64,000 bases of DNA from Metellina segmentata (taxonomy: Eukaryota > Arthropoda > Arachnida > Araneae > Tetragnathidae): positions 79,397,287 through 79,461,286 of the forward strand of contig OX375881.1 in the NCBI GenBank assembly GCA_947359465.1, written 5' to 3'. The translations under genes were made by a program, and so were the position numbers. The notes under the pieces were generated by a model. That model saw only the letters and a list, made by a program, of their open reading frames with translations, made no database searches and was not told the origin of the DNA. This document shows positions 1-13,900 of the stretch, piece after piece (the stretch's first letter is position 1; each line of letters opens with the position of its first letter).

Positions 1-680
1 TTTGTATTCTGTGACATCCCAGGTGCAGAATTATATTCAGTGATCTGTAACACAACTCCAAGCAATTGCAATTGTTCTGCAGGCATTTTGTCTGAATTTT
101 GAAAACTACAGTCAAATCAAACACAGACGTAAAACACAATTATTGGCTAAACATGAATTACATACTTACAATAAAACACACATAAAAATTAATTAACTTA
201 CTTTATTTAAAACCAAGGCATACTTTCAGAATTTGCAATTATGTCAATAACTTTTGTAGTTAAACATTTTGTCATTGACATAGAAGATGTGTTATTTATA
301 AAGTGTTTGTGGTAATTTGTGCGGTGTAGGAAGGTTGTTCCGTTGCTATAGAAAAGAAAAAAAGGTGTGACAAAGAGCGCGCTTTGCACTTGTAACTTAT
401 GATTGAAAAAAAAATCGGCAAAAATTTTGATAAAATTAAGGAAATTTTTTTCTGAGAAGACTGTTGCAGTTTTAAGCACTTTCTGCTCCCGGGCGTGACA
501 TTATCACCCTTAGTCCGGAAACAGATTGAAGCATCATGATGAAAACATACGAAATATGCATGCGCACTCCGTTTCTGTACAGAAAACATTTAAGACTCAA
601 GGGTGTTTCAGCCAATTTATTATCATAGGAATTATGTCGGACCAATGTCTGACTTGCCTTAACCTTTTGACTACTGGTAT
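1..680. other. Upstream flank, no gene recognised
   Basis: AT-rich DNA without a TIL exon, a recognisable protein family or an RNA gene. Short open frames here have no family features and low-complexity composition. Confidence 0.5.
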
Positions 681-1258
681 AGACGCATTACCCTACAATA
701 AAGGACCAGACGCCAGTGGATTTGCATAAGATTCGACTACTTGTTTGGGGGCGTTTTTTGTAGTATGGCCTGGGACCTTTGCATGTTGTACCTGGTAAAT
801 TAAACACCGATGCCTACATGGACATTTTGTACAATCAGGTTCTCCTACGCTCTGGCAATTTTATGGAATGTACGAATGTTCCTTCCAGAACGACAACGCT
901 CCAGGTCATGTTACAGTCTTTGTCAAGAAGTGGTATCAATATATGGATGTAAAACGTCTTCCATAGCCAGCTCAGAGTCCCGACCTAAACCCCATAGAAC
1001 ATTTGTGGGGCGAGTTAGAGCGACGCTTACGGACCAAGGAACCACGTCCGAAATCTACAGCTGAGCTGGCAACATTCTTGCAGCAGAAATGGATACAAAT
1101 ACGAATAGCTGTGTATCAAAACCTTGTTGAAAGTATGCCCAGAAGGGTTGCTAGTGGAATTGCATTACGTGGGGGATATCACCCCCCATAAAAGCATGTA
1201 TTATTTCCCTTATACCATCACATCTTGCTGTCCGATCCATTATTGTAGGGTAGTGTAT
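681..1258 (+). mobile_element. Tc1-like element, internally deleted, with TIRs
   Basis: Terminal inverted repeats are visible: the left end around 683-714 (CATTACCCTACAATAAAGG) matches the reverse complement of 1227-1256, next to TA dinucleotides as expected for Tc1/mariner. Between them lies the C-terminal half of a Tc1 transposase in broken frames: a segment like YGLGPLHVVPGK, then FQNDNAPGH (second catalytic Asp region) and SPDLNPIEHLWGELE (catalytic Glu region). The N-terminal DNA-binding half is absent, so the copy cannot encode an active enzyme. The same deletion is present in the copy at 31216-31755. Confidence 0.8.
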
Positions 1259-1785
1259 AACAGGACCTATTCTTTATTGGAGCGATTCTTATAATTTTCA
1301 AGGTACAACTGCTGTACTGACCGTAGTCGAAATTCCTTCTTGGGGTGATCAAGGTGTCCTTATTTTCCACTAAAGTTGATGTCCTTTGATAACCTTGTCT
1401 ATAGTAAATACATGCATTTTGTCTAAAAAATCATGCCTTTTAAATCCTGCCACTGTTCGAGATTCACAGAAATTAATATTAATCCAACAGATCCAATTGC
1501 GCAATGCTCAAATATAACAGCCTATCGATACAGATTCCTTTGGATTTAAAGTGAAAAGATCGCCGTCGGGATGTGGTAATGTCCATCAGACTAGACGAAA
1601 CGTCAGCAAAAATACATTTGTATACGCGTTAGAACGACGGATCATTTATTTTTCATGTATCCACTCAGATCTTAATCGCTTGTTGAACATCTAATGTTAC
1701 TCTCGATAAGCATTTGCGCACTTACATAAGTAGAAGCTGCTTAAGCGCGAAGCAACAGTCTGTGTTCAAGAACCGGACGTTCAAT
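1259..1785. promoter_or_regulatory. Probable promoter/5'UTR zone of the TIL gene
   Basis: Region immediately upstream of the start codon and downstream of a Tc1 remnant. It must contain the transcription start if exon 1 is the true first exon. I see no clear TATA box at a sensible distance and cannot place the start site. The call rests on position only. Confidence 0.25.
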
Positions 1786-1918
1786 ATGGCGTCGGTAAAT
1801 TCTGTGTGGTGCTTTTTGGTACCATTGGTACTGGTCTTAGGTACCGCCTGTTCCATGTATACCATTCCACCAGATGATTGGGAAGCCGAATTGGTACAGC
1901 AAGAATCTGTCGAAAAAG
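1786..1918 (+). CDS. Exon 1: signal peptide and short linker
   Basis: The start ATG sits in a good animal context (A at -3, G at +4). The 44 codons begin MASVNSVWCF and continue with a hydrophobic core (FLVPLVLVLG) followed by small residues (TACS), a typical secretory signal; cleavage is likely shortly after residue 20. The mature start continues with YTIPPDDWEAELVQQ, mildly acidic. The exon ends AAAAAG|GTAAGT, a near-perfect donor, leaving one base (phase 1), which matches the phase of every downstream exon. No other signal-peptide exon was found in the window, supporting this as the first coding exon. The next exon is 11.7 kb away. Confidence 0.8.
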
Positions 1919-4900
1919 GTAAGTTTTAAGTTTGGATAGTTATAGATAGTTATAGTAAGATAGTTTGGATAGTTATGGATAGTTATAGTAAGTTTTAGTT
2001 TGGTGTTAGTTACGTATACTTTAAGTTGCTCAATACATGCACCAGTTTCTAACTTCATTTTGAAGTGAAAAATTGAATTGATATTGGGAAGATTTAAATA
2101 CTGATAAATAGCAGATTTGGACAACACACCATATAGTATTAAACTGCAATTCCCAAAATAGAATATCTTTGGTACTCTGAGAAAAAATAGTCAGGGATAA
2201 GAAGTTAAAATAATCAAAATAATATATAAACACAAAATAGATTGATGTTGTAAATATATTGTTCTGACAATTTGAAATACTATTTTAACAACTCATGATT
2301 CATTGGGTATAGGAGTTTAGTAGATTGTGTCTATATATATAATTACTACTCGTGCAAATTGTTATCGGAAAGACAAAGCCAAGTACTGATTGGAGAATTA
2401 ATAATGTGTAATATGCCATATACTGTAATTGCTTCATTTGTGGCCGGCACTTGAGAACTGCTGAGAATTTTGATTAATAAAAGAACTGTAACCAATGTAT
2501 ATTCTTTTAACTTTATCACAAAAACAAAAACGAAAAATGATAATTTTACAATGAGTAGAACCAATGCAAAAATACTGACAAACAACGCAAGTATATAATG
2601 CACCCACACATAATTATAATTCACCGAATTCTGAACAGCAATCGTAGTTGAATTATCGACTTTGATTTAACTCTAAAAAAAAAGCTGGCTAGGTTAGCAA
2701 CGCGATTTTCTCTCAAACTAAAAAAAGGCTGCGAATCGTTTGTCTCACTATTCATTCTGATATAATATAAGAATAAAATATTTCTTATTCTTATTATTCT
2801 AACACGAATCTAAATTATTATTGGTTGCCTATTTCATCTCCTAATGAGACTTAACATGGAACTCGATAAGCACTAGGGATTGAATTTCCTAGTACATGTT
2901 GATGCGTTTTAATAATACGAACGATTTTCGTACAATGTAATTTCAAATTTAAAAACTAATAGTAATAAGTTATAGATATGACAGTTTCAACAAAAAAGTA
3001 ATTAAAATGTCCCGATTTTCCACGAATTTCAAAAAAAAATATTACCAGGAACCAAATTGAAATTTCTAAAAAAAACTCTGCGTAGTGCAAAAATTTACAT
3101 TTAGAGGTTCTCTAAAAAACCCCACGACTAAAAATTTTTACGTCTTTTACTCCCTCGCGTCAGAAAATTTCGCTGTTTTCAACTTTAACACTAAGCACAC
3201 CCTAAAATAATAGCAACATCGGAATTTCATTTTGTTCCCTGTACTATTTTGAACTAACCATGTTAATTTCGTAATTTTCTTATCAGTACTTTTTCGGGAA
3301 ACCGTCTAAAAATACAGTGAAAATTGCGAGTTTTTAATCCTGCGACGGCAGCGGCGGTAACTTTTTTTTAATACAGAGAGATGTACTGTTTTAATACTGT
3401 ACCTCAGGAAATTAACTTAATATATACAATGTGTTTTAAAATTTCCTGTATAAAGTTTAAAATAAGAGAGGGAATACAAAATTAAACTTTATACACACAC
3501 GGACACCAAAATTGAATATCAATGGTAACAAAGTCCAAAACCATAACGTAATTCTTAATTAAGAAAACAAATTCAACGCAACTCGAGATAAGGGGACATA
3601 GTACCTTGTACCCTTCAAAAAATCGATTTTTCAAAAGTATTTTTAAAGAATAATTTGGAGTGTTGGGAGCATTTTAAAACAAACTGCATCGAAATCCGAC
3701 GAAAATTACGCTTACAGCAATAAAAAACGTAAATGTCATTACTGACTGACCTTGTGATAGTGAGTCGAATGTAGTTAGTTTCGGTTTTGGAATGGAAAGA
3801 ATCCTTGTAATTATTTTATATTCAGCCACTCTGCTGATCTATGTAATACATTTATTTAACAGGGAGAAGGAATTGTTCAACTCCAAGAATAACAATTGAA
3901 AGATAACTTGATAACTTTAACCAGGATAACTTGATTGAAAGATGAATAACAATCCAAGAATAACAGCTAACTGCTTTCATGTGCTCTCTTCTGTCTTAGC
4001 TTTCGAAAGACGTTGCAATTTTTTGTTATTGATATAAATAGTAATTTTATAAATCCTGTTAAAATGTCTGGCAAAGCAGATCTTAGATCTGGTGATTTTC
4101 GCAGAAAGAAACGTTGTTTTCATGGAAATCAGCATTCCCAAGGGGAAACAATCTGACGGTCCCACGTCATGGTGTGAGTATCAAAGATCCCAATTTGACA
4201 CAAGTGTTTCCTACATATACAAGAAAACTGTGCCAATACCTGTAATGGATGCAATTAAACCTACATTTGCAGAACTATCAGCACACAAGTTGTTGAAAAA
4301 ATGTCTGGGTGGCAAGACACAAAATGCTAATGGGTCTTTTAATTCCACTGTTTGGAAGTATTATCCGAAAACATCCGGATCATCTAAAACTGTTATTACA
4401 TTTTAATAAACGAAGCATTAGTAATTTTTAATGATGGAATGGCAGGTCGTCTGAGCATTTTGAAATGTCTAGGCCTGCAGGTAGGACATTTTGTATACAC
4501 CTCTGCTAAAAAATCTGATTTGTCGTGTTTGAAAAGTGCAGAAATTAAATGTAGGTCATCAACACTAGAGGACCGTAGAGCTCACAGAATGAGAAAAAAA
4601 AGCTTTAAATGAGCATTTGGCAGAAATAGAAGGTCCTACATATGTAGCAGGAGTATTTTAAACCCTAAGATTTTCATGATATTTTGCATAATAGAAATTC
4701 AATTTTCAAACTTGATTTTCTCAGTTTCTGATTTTTAGACTTTCCCACAGTATTACAAAAAAAGTTATAATTGTAGAGCTATAATATTTCACATGTATGT
4801 TCTACTTATGGATCTTAATTCTGTGAACCTCCAATATATTAATGAGATGCATACATTTTAATATATAGCATGATAAAGACAAAAATTTCAATAATTTAAA

Positions 4901-7900
4901 ATTTTTACGAAAGTTTAATTTTTTTTAAATATTAAAATACTAGATAATTTTAAATTTTGAGGTTTGCAGTATAAAGGTATTATTTAGCTTTAATTTGACA
5001 TAAAAATTTAGATTCTACTGTATATATTTTAAAAATTATCTTGCGGGAAGCAAGATGTTAGCCAATAAATTATTTTTATTTTTGTGTTTACATTTTATGC
5101 TGTTTAAAAAAATATTTTATCTGAATTACAAATATTTTACCATTTTTTTAAAGTTAGTACTTTATTATGGAACCTATCAAAATTCCATTCAAAAATGAGT
5201 AAAGGTTGTTGATTTCTGATAAGTCGAAAATGGTACAAAAAAATGATCAATTTTTGGCCCGAAAGGTACTATGTCCCCATAACCGAGAACCAAAAAGTGA
5301 GGCCTCTTCCTCATCACACTAAACCTACTACCAAGCATCGATGGGGTTCAGTGTATGTATGGGGTTGTATGATACTAGAGGTTGGAAATTTTATTTTTAT
5401 TGATGAAACTATTAATAAGTGAGATATTTCAGTCAATGGAAAAACAATTCAAAAGAAGGTGCTGAAAATTAGGATTTTGAGTCAGATTTTTCTATGTATT
5501 TTTTACGTCTCCACAGAGAGATGCCGTATACGGCATATTTTGTTAAAGTTACTGTACTACCTTTAAAAAACACTATATACCCCATCTTAATCTGAAAATT
5601 TTCAATGGGCTTGAAAATTTGTTGTAAGAAAATAGGTTAAAAATCACACAATATCGAGAGCACATGACGTAAGAGTGATTCTATGAGAGAAAGAGACCAA
5701 AGGGTGTTCAGAAAAATAAATAGAAAAATTCTTTTTTAATTCAGTGTCCCTCAATTAAGAAGTTATTCTGCGTGCAAAGATATAAGCATCATAAATTTTA
5801 TTTTGCGGTTTTATACTGTGTTTGTACAATATAGGCTGGATGTATACTCAGTTTTGTGATACAGAATTTTGAAATTTGATATTTAAAAACTACCTTAACA
5901 CCTCCTAGATTTATATGGCATGTGATATTGGCCTCTTGTATTGACATGTGGTTTCAATAAGACGAAACAGCATATAATGGAACTTGTGCAGCTATGTGAA
6001 ATTTAAAAAACGCATTTCTTACCTAATAATGTTAAACTCTGATAGTGTTGATTGAATCTCTCGCTTCCTGGATTTAACCCCACCGGAATTTGTTTTCAAA
6101 AGGGCTAATAAAGTAACTAGTCTATGATAACAAATCGACAACGATTCTACAGCTTAAACAAACTATTATAGAACAAATTGAACAAATTACCCCGAAAATG
6201 TGCTCAAACGTAATGGTTGTTGTTGGTTAATTAACGCCACAATTAACGCAACACAACGGCCTTGTAAAGGAATATGTAGTCGATAGAAATAATATATGCA
6301 GCTTGGATAGAGGCGGTTACTTTCCATAAATAATGTAATACTGTGGTTGAAGAGGTTGTTTATGAATTAACCTTAGGGGTGGTAGTCTAGTTGGAAGAGT
6401 AAAGGCTTAGCAACCAGAGGTTTACGAGTTCGGAACTAGGTCCAGCTAAAGACCGTCGTGTACACAAGAGCTGATGCACGTTGGATTTGTCATAACCTCA
6501 AATGTTCCCTCGTTGGAGTGGAGTTGCTTTCTGAAGAGTGGGGTGGAAGCTCAGGTGTTGACCTCGTCATCCGAGCGTGGATCAAAATTACGAGGCGTTG
6601 TCGTTTGATCTTTCCCATCGGTATTGATTTTGGACAATCATACGACGTTAATTAACAATCTACCTAAGTACCTATCATGAATTAGCCTTGGATGTTCTGG
6701 GATCGTCAATAACAGCTGATCTGTTTGCTTACGCACACACCGATCTCGAAATGAAATCGAACAAATCACATGATTGATAGAGTTCGTGTTAGCAGCAGTA
6801 AAGAGCCGATTTTTGTCATTAATTAACTGAACCATATATGTAAAACAATTTATAAAAATTTTACATTAAAAGTTATTCCAAAGTACCCCAACATGAAAAA
6901 GCACCTTCTGCGAAAATTAAAGAAAAGATCAACCATGAAAATTATACGAACCTGTCTCGAAAAAATTAAAACATCCAAATCATCAAAAACTTTATCTGAT
7001 GTTTGATATGCTTATATCCATCACATATTTCCCCTAAATCAGACGAATCAGATAAAGACTGCTGACGTGTTGAAAAGGTTCAATCGCGGAGACAAGAAAT
7101 GTATTTGAATTTGCATTTTGATTTTCTTATCAAACTGTTTAATCTATGCTATGATTTTCTTTTCAAATTGCTTATCAAATGCATTTTCTGGTCTGATTAA
7201 AAGTATTAAATTTGTTAGGTGTGAAGATTAGCTGAAGTAGTTGGAGTTTAATCCGTATTGTATACTCATCGCTCATATTTAATTTAGAAAAAATTTCCCA
7301 AGCTTTGGGATACTTTTCTCAGATAATGTATTTCTTGGTTTGGGATATTATGGGTTTATATGATTGTTCCTTTTTATTTGATTACTGCTTCACCTTATAA
7401 GTGAGTTTCGAATACAATTACATTATGTTAAGGATGCTATCTAATGCATATACGTCGTATTGAAACAAATCGGTGGTTAATTAATTAAATAGTTTATTTA
7501 ATTAATTAACAATTTCTCAGAATCTTTAAATATTTTTTAATTTAATAATAAATTTCTCAGAATTAATTAAATAGTTTATTTAATTAATTAACATTTTCTC
7601 AGAATCTTTTATGTGTTTTGATTTGAATTTTTATAAGGGTTATGAAGACACTTTTAAATACTTTAACCCAGTGTTTTTTTTAAAAACTTACCAATTTTCA
7701 TTCTTTTTAACAAATAAATTGAACTTTTCTAAGCATAGAGAAAAAAATGCCAATGTTAAAATATGTTATAGGGTATGTTACACTTGTAAACAATTTCTTT
7801 TTTTAATATTTGCTTGAATACACTTTGAAAAAATTTTCATTTTATAGAAAAAAATACACATTTTGAGAAATTGAAGTTTAAAGCATAAAATTGACCTTAC

Positions 7901-10900
7901 TTCAAAGATACTGGTATTTTTCAAAAAAATTACTTAATATACTTCTTCTCAATGTATCTTCAAAAATAACATACAATTTTAAACAGAATTGTATACACAT
8001 GTACTTACATTTATGACAAAGTAATTGAAATTTTGAAAGATTCTTGTACACTAGTGCTCTTAATGTAAGAAGCAAAAGCGAACGTGTAAGAATGAATAAT
8101 AATGTGTAAACGAGTGCAGGAAAGGTACGTACGAAACAGCAAACAAAACGCGTGAAAGAGGCTCAATCATAAAATTTTAAACTTGGTTCCGAGGCTTCCT
8201 AAAGAGGAATACAATGGTACATCGAATTAATAATGAGTGTACCGAGGATTTTAATTGAGAAATATCTAACAAATATATTAAAGAAAAGGTCTCAGGATAT
8301 TGCCAAACATGCTGTAAGTAATAAAATAACTTAGCCACTGTCGTCAGTGAAAATGTCTTTGAAACTTGCCTTTTTGAGAACCTCGATAACTGAATAAATG
8401 CTTAAAATCTGAGGAATTGGATAATTTTATCTTCAAAATGGAAGAATAAGTAGCGAAGCTTTGTTTTCACAACAAAATTTTCGTTTTTAGCTGTACAAAT
8501 ACCATATTGATCAGTCAGTTAAAATGCTAAATAAACACACAAAACATGTCCCGATTACTTCTGACTATGATATCTGAAAGTTAGAACTTATTAATTTGAC
8601 GTAAATCATTTAAAATTTTAGATTACTCACAAAGGAAGTGTAAAACCCCTCAAACACGAACTAACTTTTTGTATGTTTTAAAATTTGTCTCAGCTATAAT
8701 TTTCGAATGCAAAGCAACAACAGCTTAAGATACCTTATCTTTTGCACTTTATATTTGATGAGTATATTTAAAATTGATAAATTAATTAGAAAGTCATCCA
8801 ATCAAATGATACATGCTATGGTATCACATCTACACAGTATTTATCAATCATCAATTCACTTATATTGGAGTATCCTTGTTTCAAGAATGAAAAATTTTCA
8901 GATCTGAGGATTTTTCAATTGTAAGACTATAATATACAAGTGTTAACATGCTTCTGGCATTTAAAAAAATTTATTTATAATGATGTAGACTGTAATTCTT
9001 TTGTTTGGGTTTTTCTACCACTACATATTCTGGTATTTAAAATCCTCCTGGTGGTTTTCGTGACGAGGTATCTAGTCATTATCAAATTTAATCATATCAT
9101 GATAGACGAGAAGTTTCATCTCGTTTTAGAAAAAACTGACCTGATCTTGATCTTGTCGTTATCAAAAACCGGCAATATCTTCATTCGGAATTCAATCGGC
9201 ATTCTTGATGACGAGATACCTTGGCATACCTCTTGATGACAAGGTATTTCGTCATCAAGAATTAACCGATACCAACCAACCACTTGGAGGATTAAGGTGG
9301 GGCAAGTGCGTTCGCTGGGTTACTGCGTGACTTTGGTAGAAATTTGCTGAGATCAAAGAATTACATGAATAAATGATCTTGCCTCACTCGCATTACCAGC
9401 AAGAAAACAATCTAGTTCCATGCATTACTGTTAGAAGTGTCACTCCATGGTGTAACTAGAAAGTTTTTAAATTTATGCTTATTAGTTGAAGCAAAAAGAC
9501 TGAAACACACACATATTACTGAGGCGAAGTGGCGGCCATGATGACCCCTATACAAATTTACGAGAACAGAGTAATAATTGGTTCAACATCAACTTTAAAG
9601 GACTAACATTTAGTTGACAGAATGGCCCTTAAGAGACTTTGAGACTTTGGTAGAAATGTGCTGAGATCAAAGAAGTACATGAATAAATGATCTTGCCTCA
9701 CTCGCATTACCAGCAAGAAAACAATCTAGTTCCATGCATTATTGTTAGAAGTGTCACTCCATGGTGTAACTAGAAAGTTTTTAAATTTATGCTTATTAGT
9801 TGAAGCAAAAAGACTGAAACACACACATATTACTGAGGCGAAGTGGCGGCCATGATGACCCCTATACAAATTTACGAGAACAGAGTAATAATTGGTTCAA
9901 CATCAACTTTAAAGGACTAACATTTAGTTGACAGAATGGCCCTTAAGAGACTTTGAGACTTTGGTAGAAATGTGCTGAGATCAAAGAAGTACATGAATAA
10001 ATGATATTGCCTCACTCGCATTACCAGCAAGAAAACAATCTAGTTCCATGCATTATTGTTAGAAGTGTCACTCCATGGTGTAACTAGAAAGTTTTTAAAT
10101 TTATGCTTATTAGTTGAAGCAAAAAGACTGAAACACACACATATTACTGAGGCGAAGTGGCGGCCATGATGACCCCTATACAAATTTACGAGAACAGAGT
10201 AATAATTGGTTCAACATCAACTTTAAAGGACTAACATTTAGTTGACAGAATGGCCCTTAAGAGACTTTGAGACTTTGGTAGAAATGTGCTGAGATCAAAG
10301 AAGTACATGAATAAATGATCTTGCCTCACTCGCATTACCAGCAAGAAAACAATCTAGTTCCATGCATTATTGTTAGAAGTGTCACTCCATGGTGTAACTA
10401 GAAAGTTTTTAAATTTATGCTTATTAGTTGAAGCAAAAAGACTGAAACACACACATATTACTGAGGCGAAGTGGCGGCCATGATGACCCCTATACAAATT
10501 TACGAGAACAGAGTAATAATTGGTTCAACATCAACTTTAAAGGACTAACATTTAGTTGACAGAATGGCCCTTAAGAGACTTTGAGACTTTGGTAGAAATG
10601 TGCTGAGATCAAAGAAGTACATGAATAAATGATCTTGCCTCACTCGCATTACCAGCAAGAAAACAATCTAGTTCCATGCATTACTGTTAGAAGTGTCACT
10701 CCATGGTGTAACTAGAAAGTTTTTAAATTTATGCTTATTAGTTGAAGCAAAAAGACTGAAACACACACATATTACTGAGGCGAAGGGGCGGCCATGATGA
10801 CCCCTATACAAATTTACGAGAACAGAGTAATAATTGGTTCAACATCAACTTTAAAGGACTAACATTTAGTTGACAGAATGGCCCTTAAGAGACTTTGAGA

Positions 10901-13900
10901 CTGGTAGAAATGTGCTGAGATCAAAGAAGTACATGAATAAATGATCTTGCCTCACTCGCATTACCAGCAAGAAAACAATCTAGTTCCATGCATTATTGTT
11001 AGAAGTGTCACTCCATGGTGTAACTAGAAAGTTTTTAAATTTATGCTTATTAGTTGAAGCAAAAAGACTGAAACACACACATATTACTGAGGCGAAGTGG
11101 CGGCCATGATGACCCCTATACAAATTTACGAGAACAGAGTAATAATTGGTTCAACATCAACTTTAAAGGACTAACATTTAGTTGACAGAATGGCCCTTAA
11201 GAGACTGAGACTTTGGTAGAAATGTGCTGAGATCAAAGAAGTACATGAATAAATGATCTTGCCTCACTCGCATTACCAGCAAGAAAACAATCTAGTTCCA
11301 TGCATTATTGTTAGAAGTGTCACTCCATGGTGTAACTAGAACGTTTTTAAAATTATGCTTATTAGTTGAAGCAAAAAGACTGAAACACACACATATTACT
11401 GAGGCGAAGTGGCGGCCATGATGACCCCTATACAAATTTACGAGAACAGAGTAATAATTGGTTCAATATCAACTTTAAAGGACTAACATTTAGTTGACAG
11501 AATGGCCCTTAAGAGACTTTGAGACTTTGGTAGAAATGTGCTGAGATCAAAGAAGTACATGAATAAATGATCTTGCCTCACTCGCATTACCAGCAAGAAA
11601 ACAATCTAGTTCCATGCATTATTGTTAGAAGTGTCACTCCATGGTGTAACTAGAAAGTTTTTAAATTTATGCTTATTAGTTGAAGCAAAAAGACTGAAAC
11701 ACACACATATTACTGAGGCGAAGTGGCGGCCATGATGACCCCTATACAAATTTACGAGAACAGAGTAATAATTGGTTCAACATCAACTTTAAAGGACTAA
11801 CATTTAGTTGACAGAATGGCCCTTAAGAGACTTTGAGACTTTGGTAGAAATGTGCTGAGATCAAAGAAGTACATGAATAAATGATCTTGCCTCACTCGCA
11901 TTACCAGCAAGAAAACAATCTAGTTCCATGCATTACTGTTAGAAGTGTCACTCCATGGTGTAACTAGAAAGTTTTTAAATTTATGCTTATTAGTTGAAGC
12001 AAAAAGACTGAAACACACACATATTACTGAGGCGAAGGGGCGGCCATGATGACCCCTATACAAATTTACGAGAACAGAGTAATAATTGGTTCAACATCAA
12101 CTTTAAAGGACTAACATTTAGTTGACAGAATGGCCCTTAAGAGACTTTGAGACTGGTAGAAATGTGCTGAGATCAAAGAAGTACATGAATAAATGATCTT
12201 GCCTCACTCGCATTACCAGCAAGAAAACAATCTAGTTCCATGCATTATTGTTAGAAGTGTCACTCCATGGTGTAACTAGAAAGTTTTTAAATTTATGCTT
12301 ATTAGTTGAAGCAAAAAGACTGAAACACACACATATTACTGAGGCGAAGTGGCGGCCATGATGACCCCTATACAAATTTACGAGAACAGAGTAATAATTG
12401 GTTCAACATCAACTTTAAAGGACTAACATTTAGTTGACAGAATGGCCCTTAAGAGACTGAGACTTTGGTAGAAATGTGCTGAGATCAAAGAAGTACATGA
12501 ATAAATGATCTTGCCTCACTCGCATTACCAGCAAGAAAACAATCTAGTTCCATGCATTATTGTTAGAAGTGTCACTCCATGGTGTAACTAGAACGTTTTT
12601 AAAATTATGCTTATTAGTTGAAGCAAAAAGACTGAAACACACACATATTACTGAGGCGAAGTGGCGGCCATGATGACCCCTATACAAATTTACGAGAACA
12701 GAGTAATAATTGGTTCAACATCAACTTTAAAGGACTAACATTTAGTTGACAGAATGGCCCTTAAGAGACTTTGAGACTTTGGTAGAAATGTGCTGAGATC
12801 AAAGAAGTACATGAATAAATGATCTTGCCTCACTCGCATTACCAGCAAGAAAACAATCTAGTTCCATGCATTACTGTTAGAAGTGTCACTTCATGATGTA
12901 ACTAGAAAGTTTTTTAAATTTATGCTTATTAGTTGAAGCAAAAAGACTGAAACACACACATATTACTGAGGCGAAGTGGCGGCCATGATGACCCCTATAC
13001 AAATTTACGAGAACAGAGTAATAATTGGTTCAACATCAACTTTAAAGGACTAACATTTAGTTGACAGAATGGCCCTTAAGAGACTTTGAGACTTTGGTAG
13101 AAATGTGCTGAGATCAAAGAAGTACATGAATAAATGATCTTGCCTCACTCGCATTACCAGCAAGAAAACAATCTAGTTCCATGCATTATTGTTAGAAGTG
13201 TCACTCCATGGTGTAACTAGAAAGTTTTTAAATTTATGCTTATTAGTTGAAGCAAAAAGACTGAAACCCACAATTATTACTGATGTGAAGTTGCGGCCAT
13301 GACGGCCCCTCTACATATTTACCAGAGAACACAGTAATAATTGATTCAACATGAACTAACATTTAGTTGACAGAATGGCCCTGAAATTGGAAATTGTATC
13401 GTGCATTCGCAAATTTGGTAATCCCACTCATCTTACCGTTTACTAGACGTGTTATCAGAATGAAAGTTGGCGATTTCCTTTTCCCGCTTTGGTGACGAAT
13501 TACACCAACCTCAATGCGGAACCATCAATTCGGTTTTAACCCTCTGGAATGAGGGTTTACACTTGCTCCACCTTCTTCTCTTATTAAAAAAATAGACCCT
13601 AAGATTTTTCTAAACCTAAGGGTCATTTTCGATAACTTCCAAATATAGGACCCGTATCTTGTCCTCCGAAAGAACACTACGAACGTTGTGGAACTGCTTG
13701 TCCTCATAACTGCTTCGACAAGTACATATGCCCCGTAAACTGCTGTGTTGAGGGATGCTTCTGCGATAAAGGTTTGGTGAGGGGTCCTAGTGGAACCTGT
13801 ATCACAGTTGAAGAGTGCCCAATTTTCTCGGAAACTGAAGCAGGTACGAAAGATCACGATAGTAATTTTTGAAAAGTTTCTCATTTTTTTATCTATCCAT

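Noticed and set aside
1259..1785. TATA box or initiator for the TIL gene
   Set aside because: No convincing motif at a proper distance from the ATG; start site left unassigned.
6373..6450. Possible functional tRNA gene
   Set aside because: A/B-box-like signals only; no acceptor-stem pairing, and the sequence extends into a repeated body with a common 3' end, so a SINE is the better call.
7611..9236. Hydrophobic plus-strand open frames of 66-98 codons
   Set aside because: AT-rich intronic sequence giving Phe/Leu/Ile-rich chance frames; one is part of a dispersed repeat and one overlaps a MITE.
9329..13385. Regular direct repeats that could suggest a CRISPR array
   Set aside because: Units are 314 bp and continuous with no unique spacers, in a eukaryotic intron; it is a satellite.
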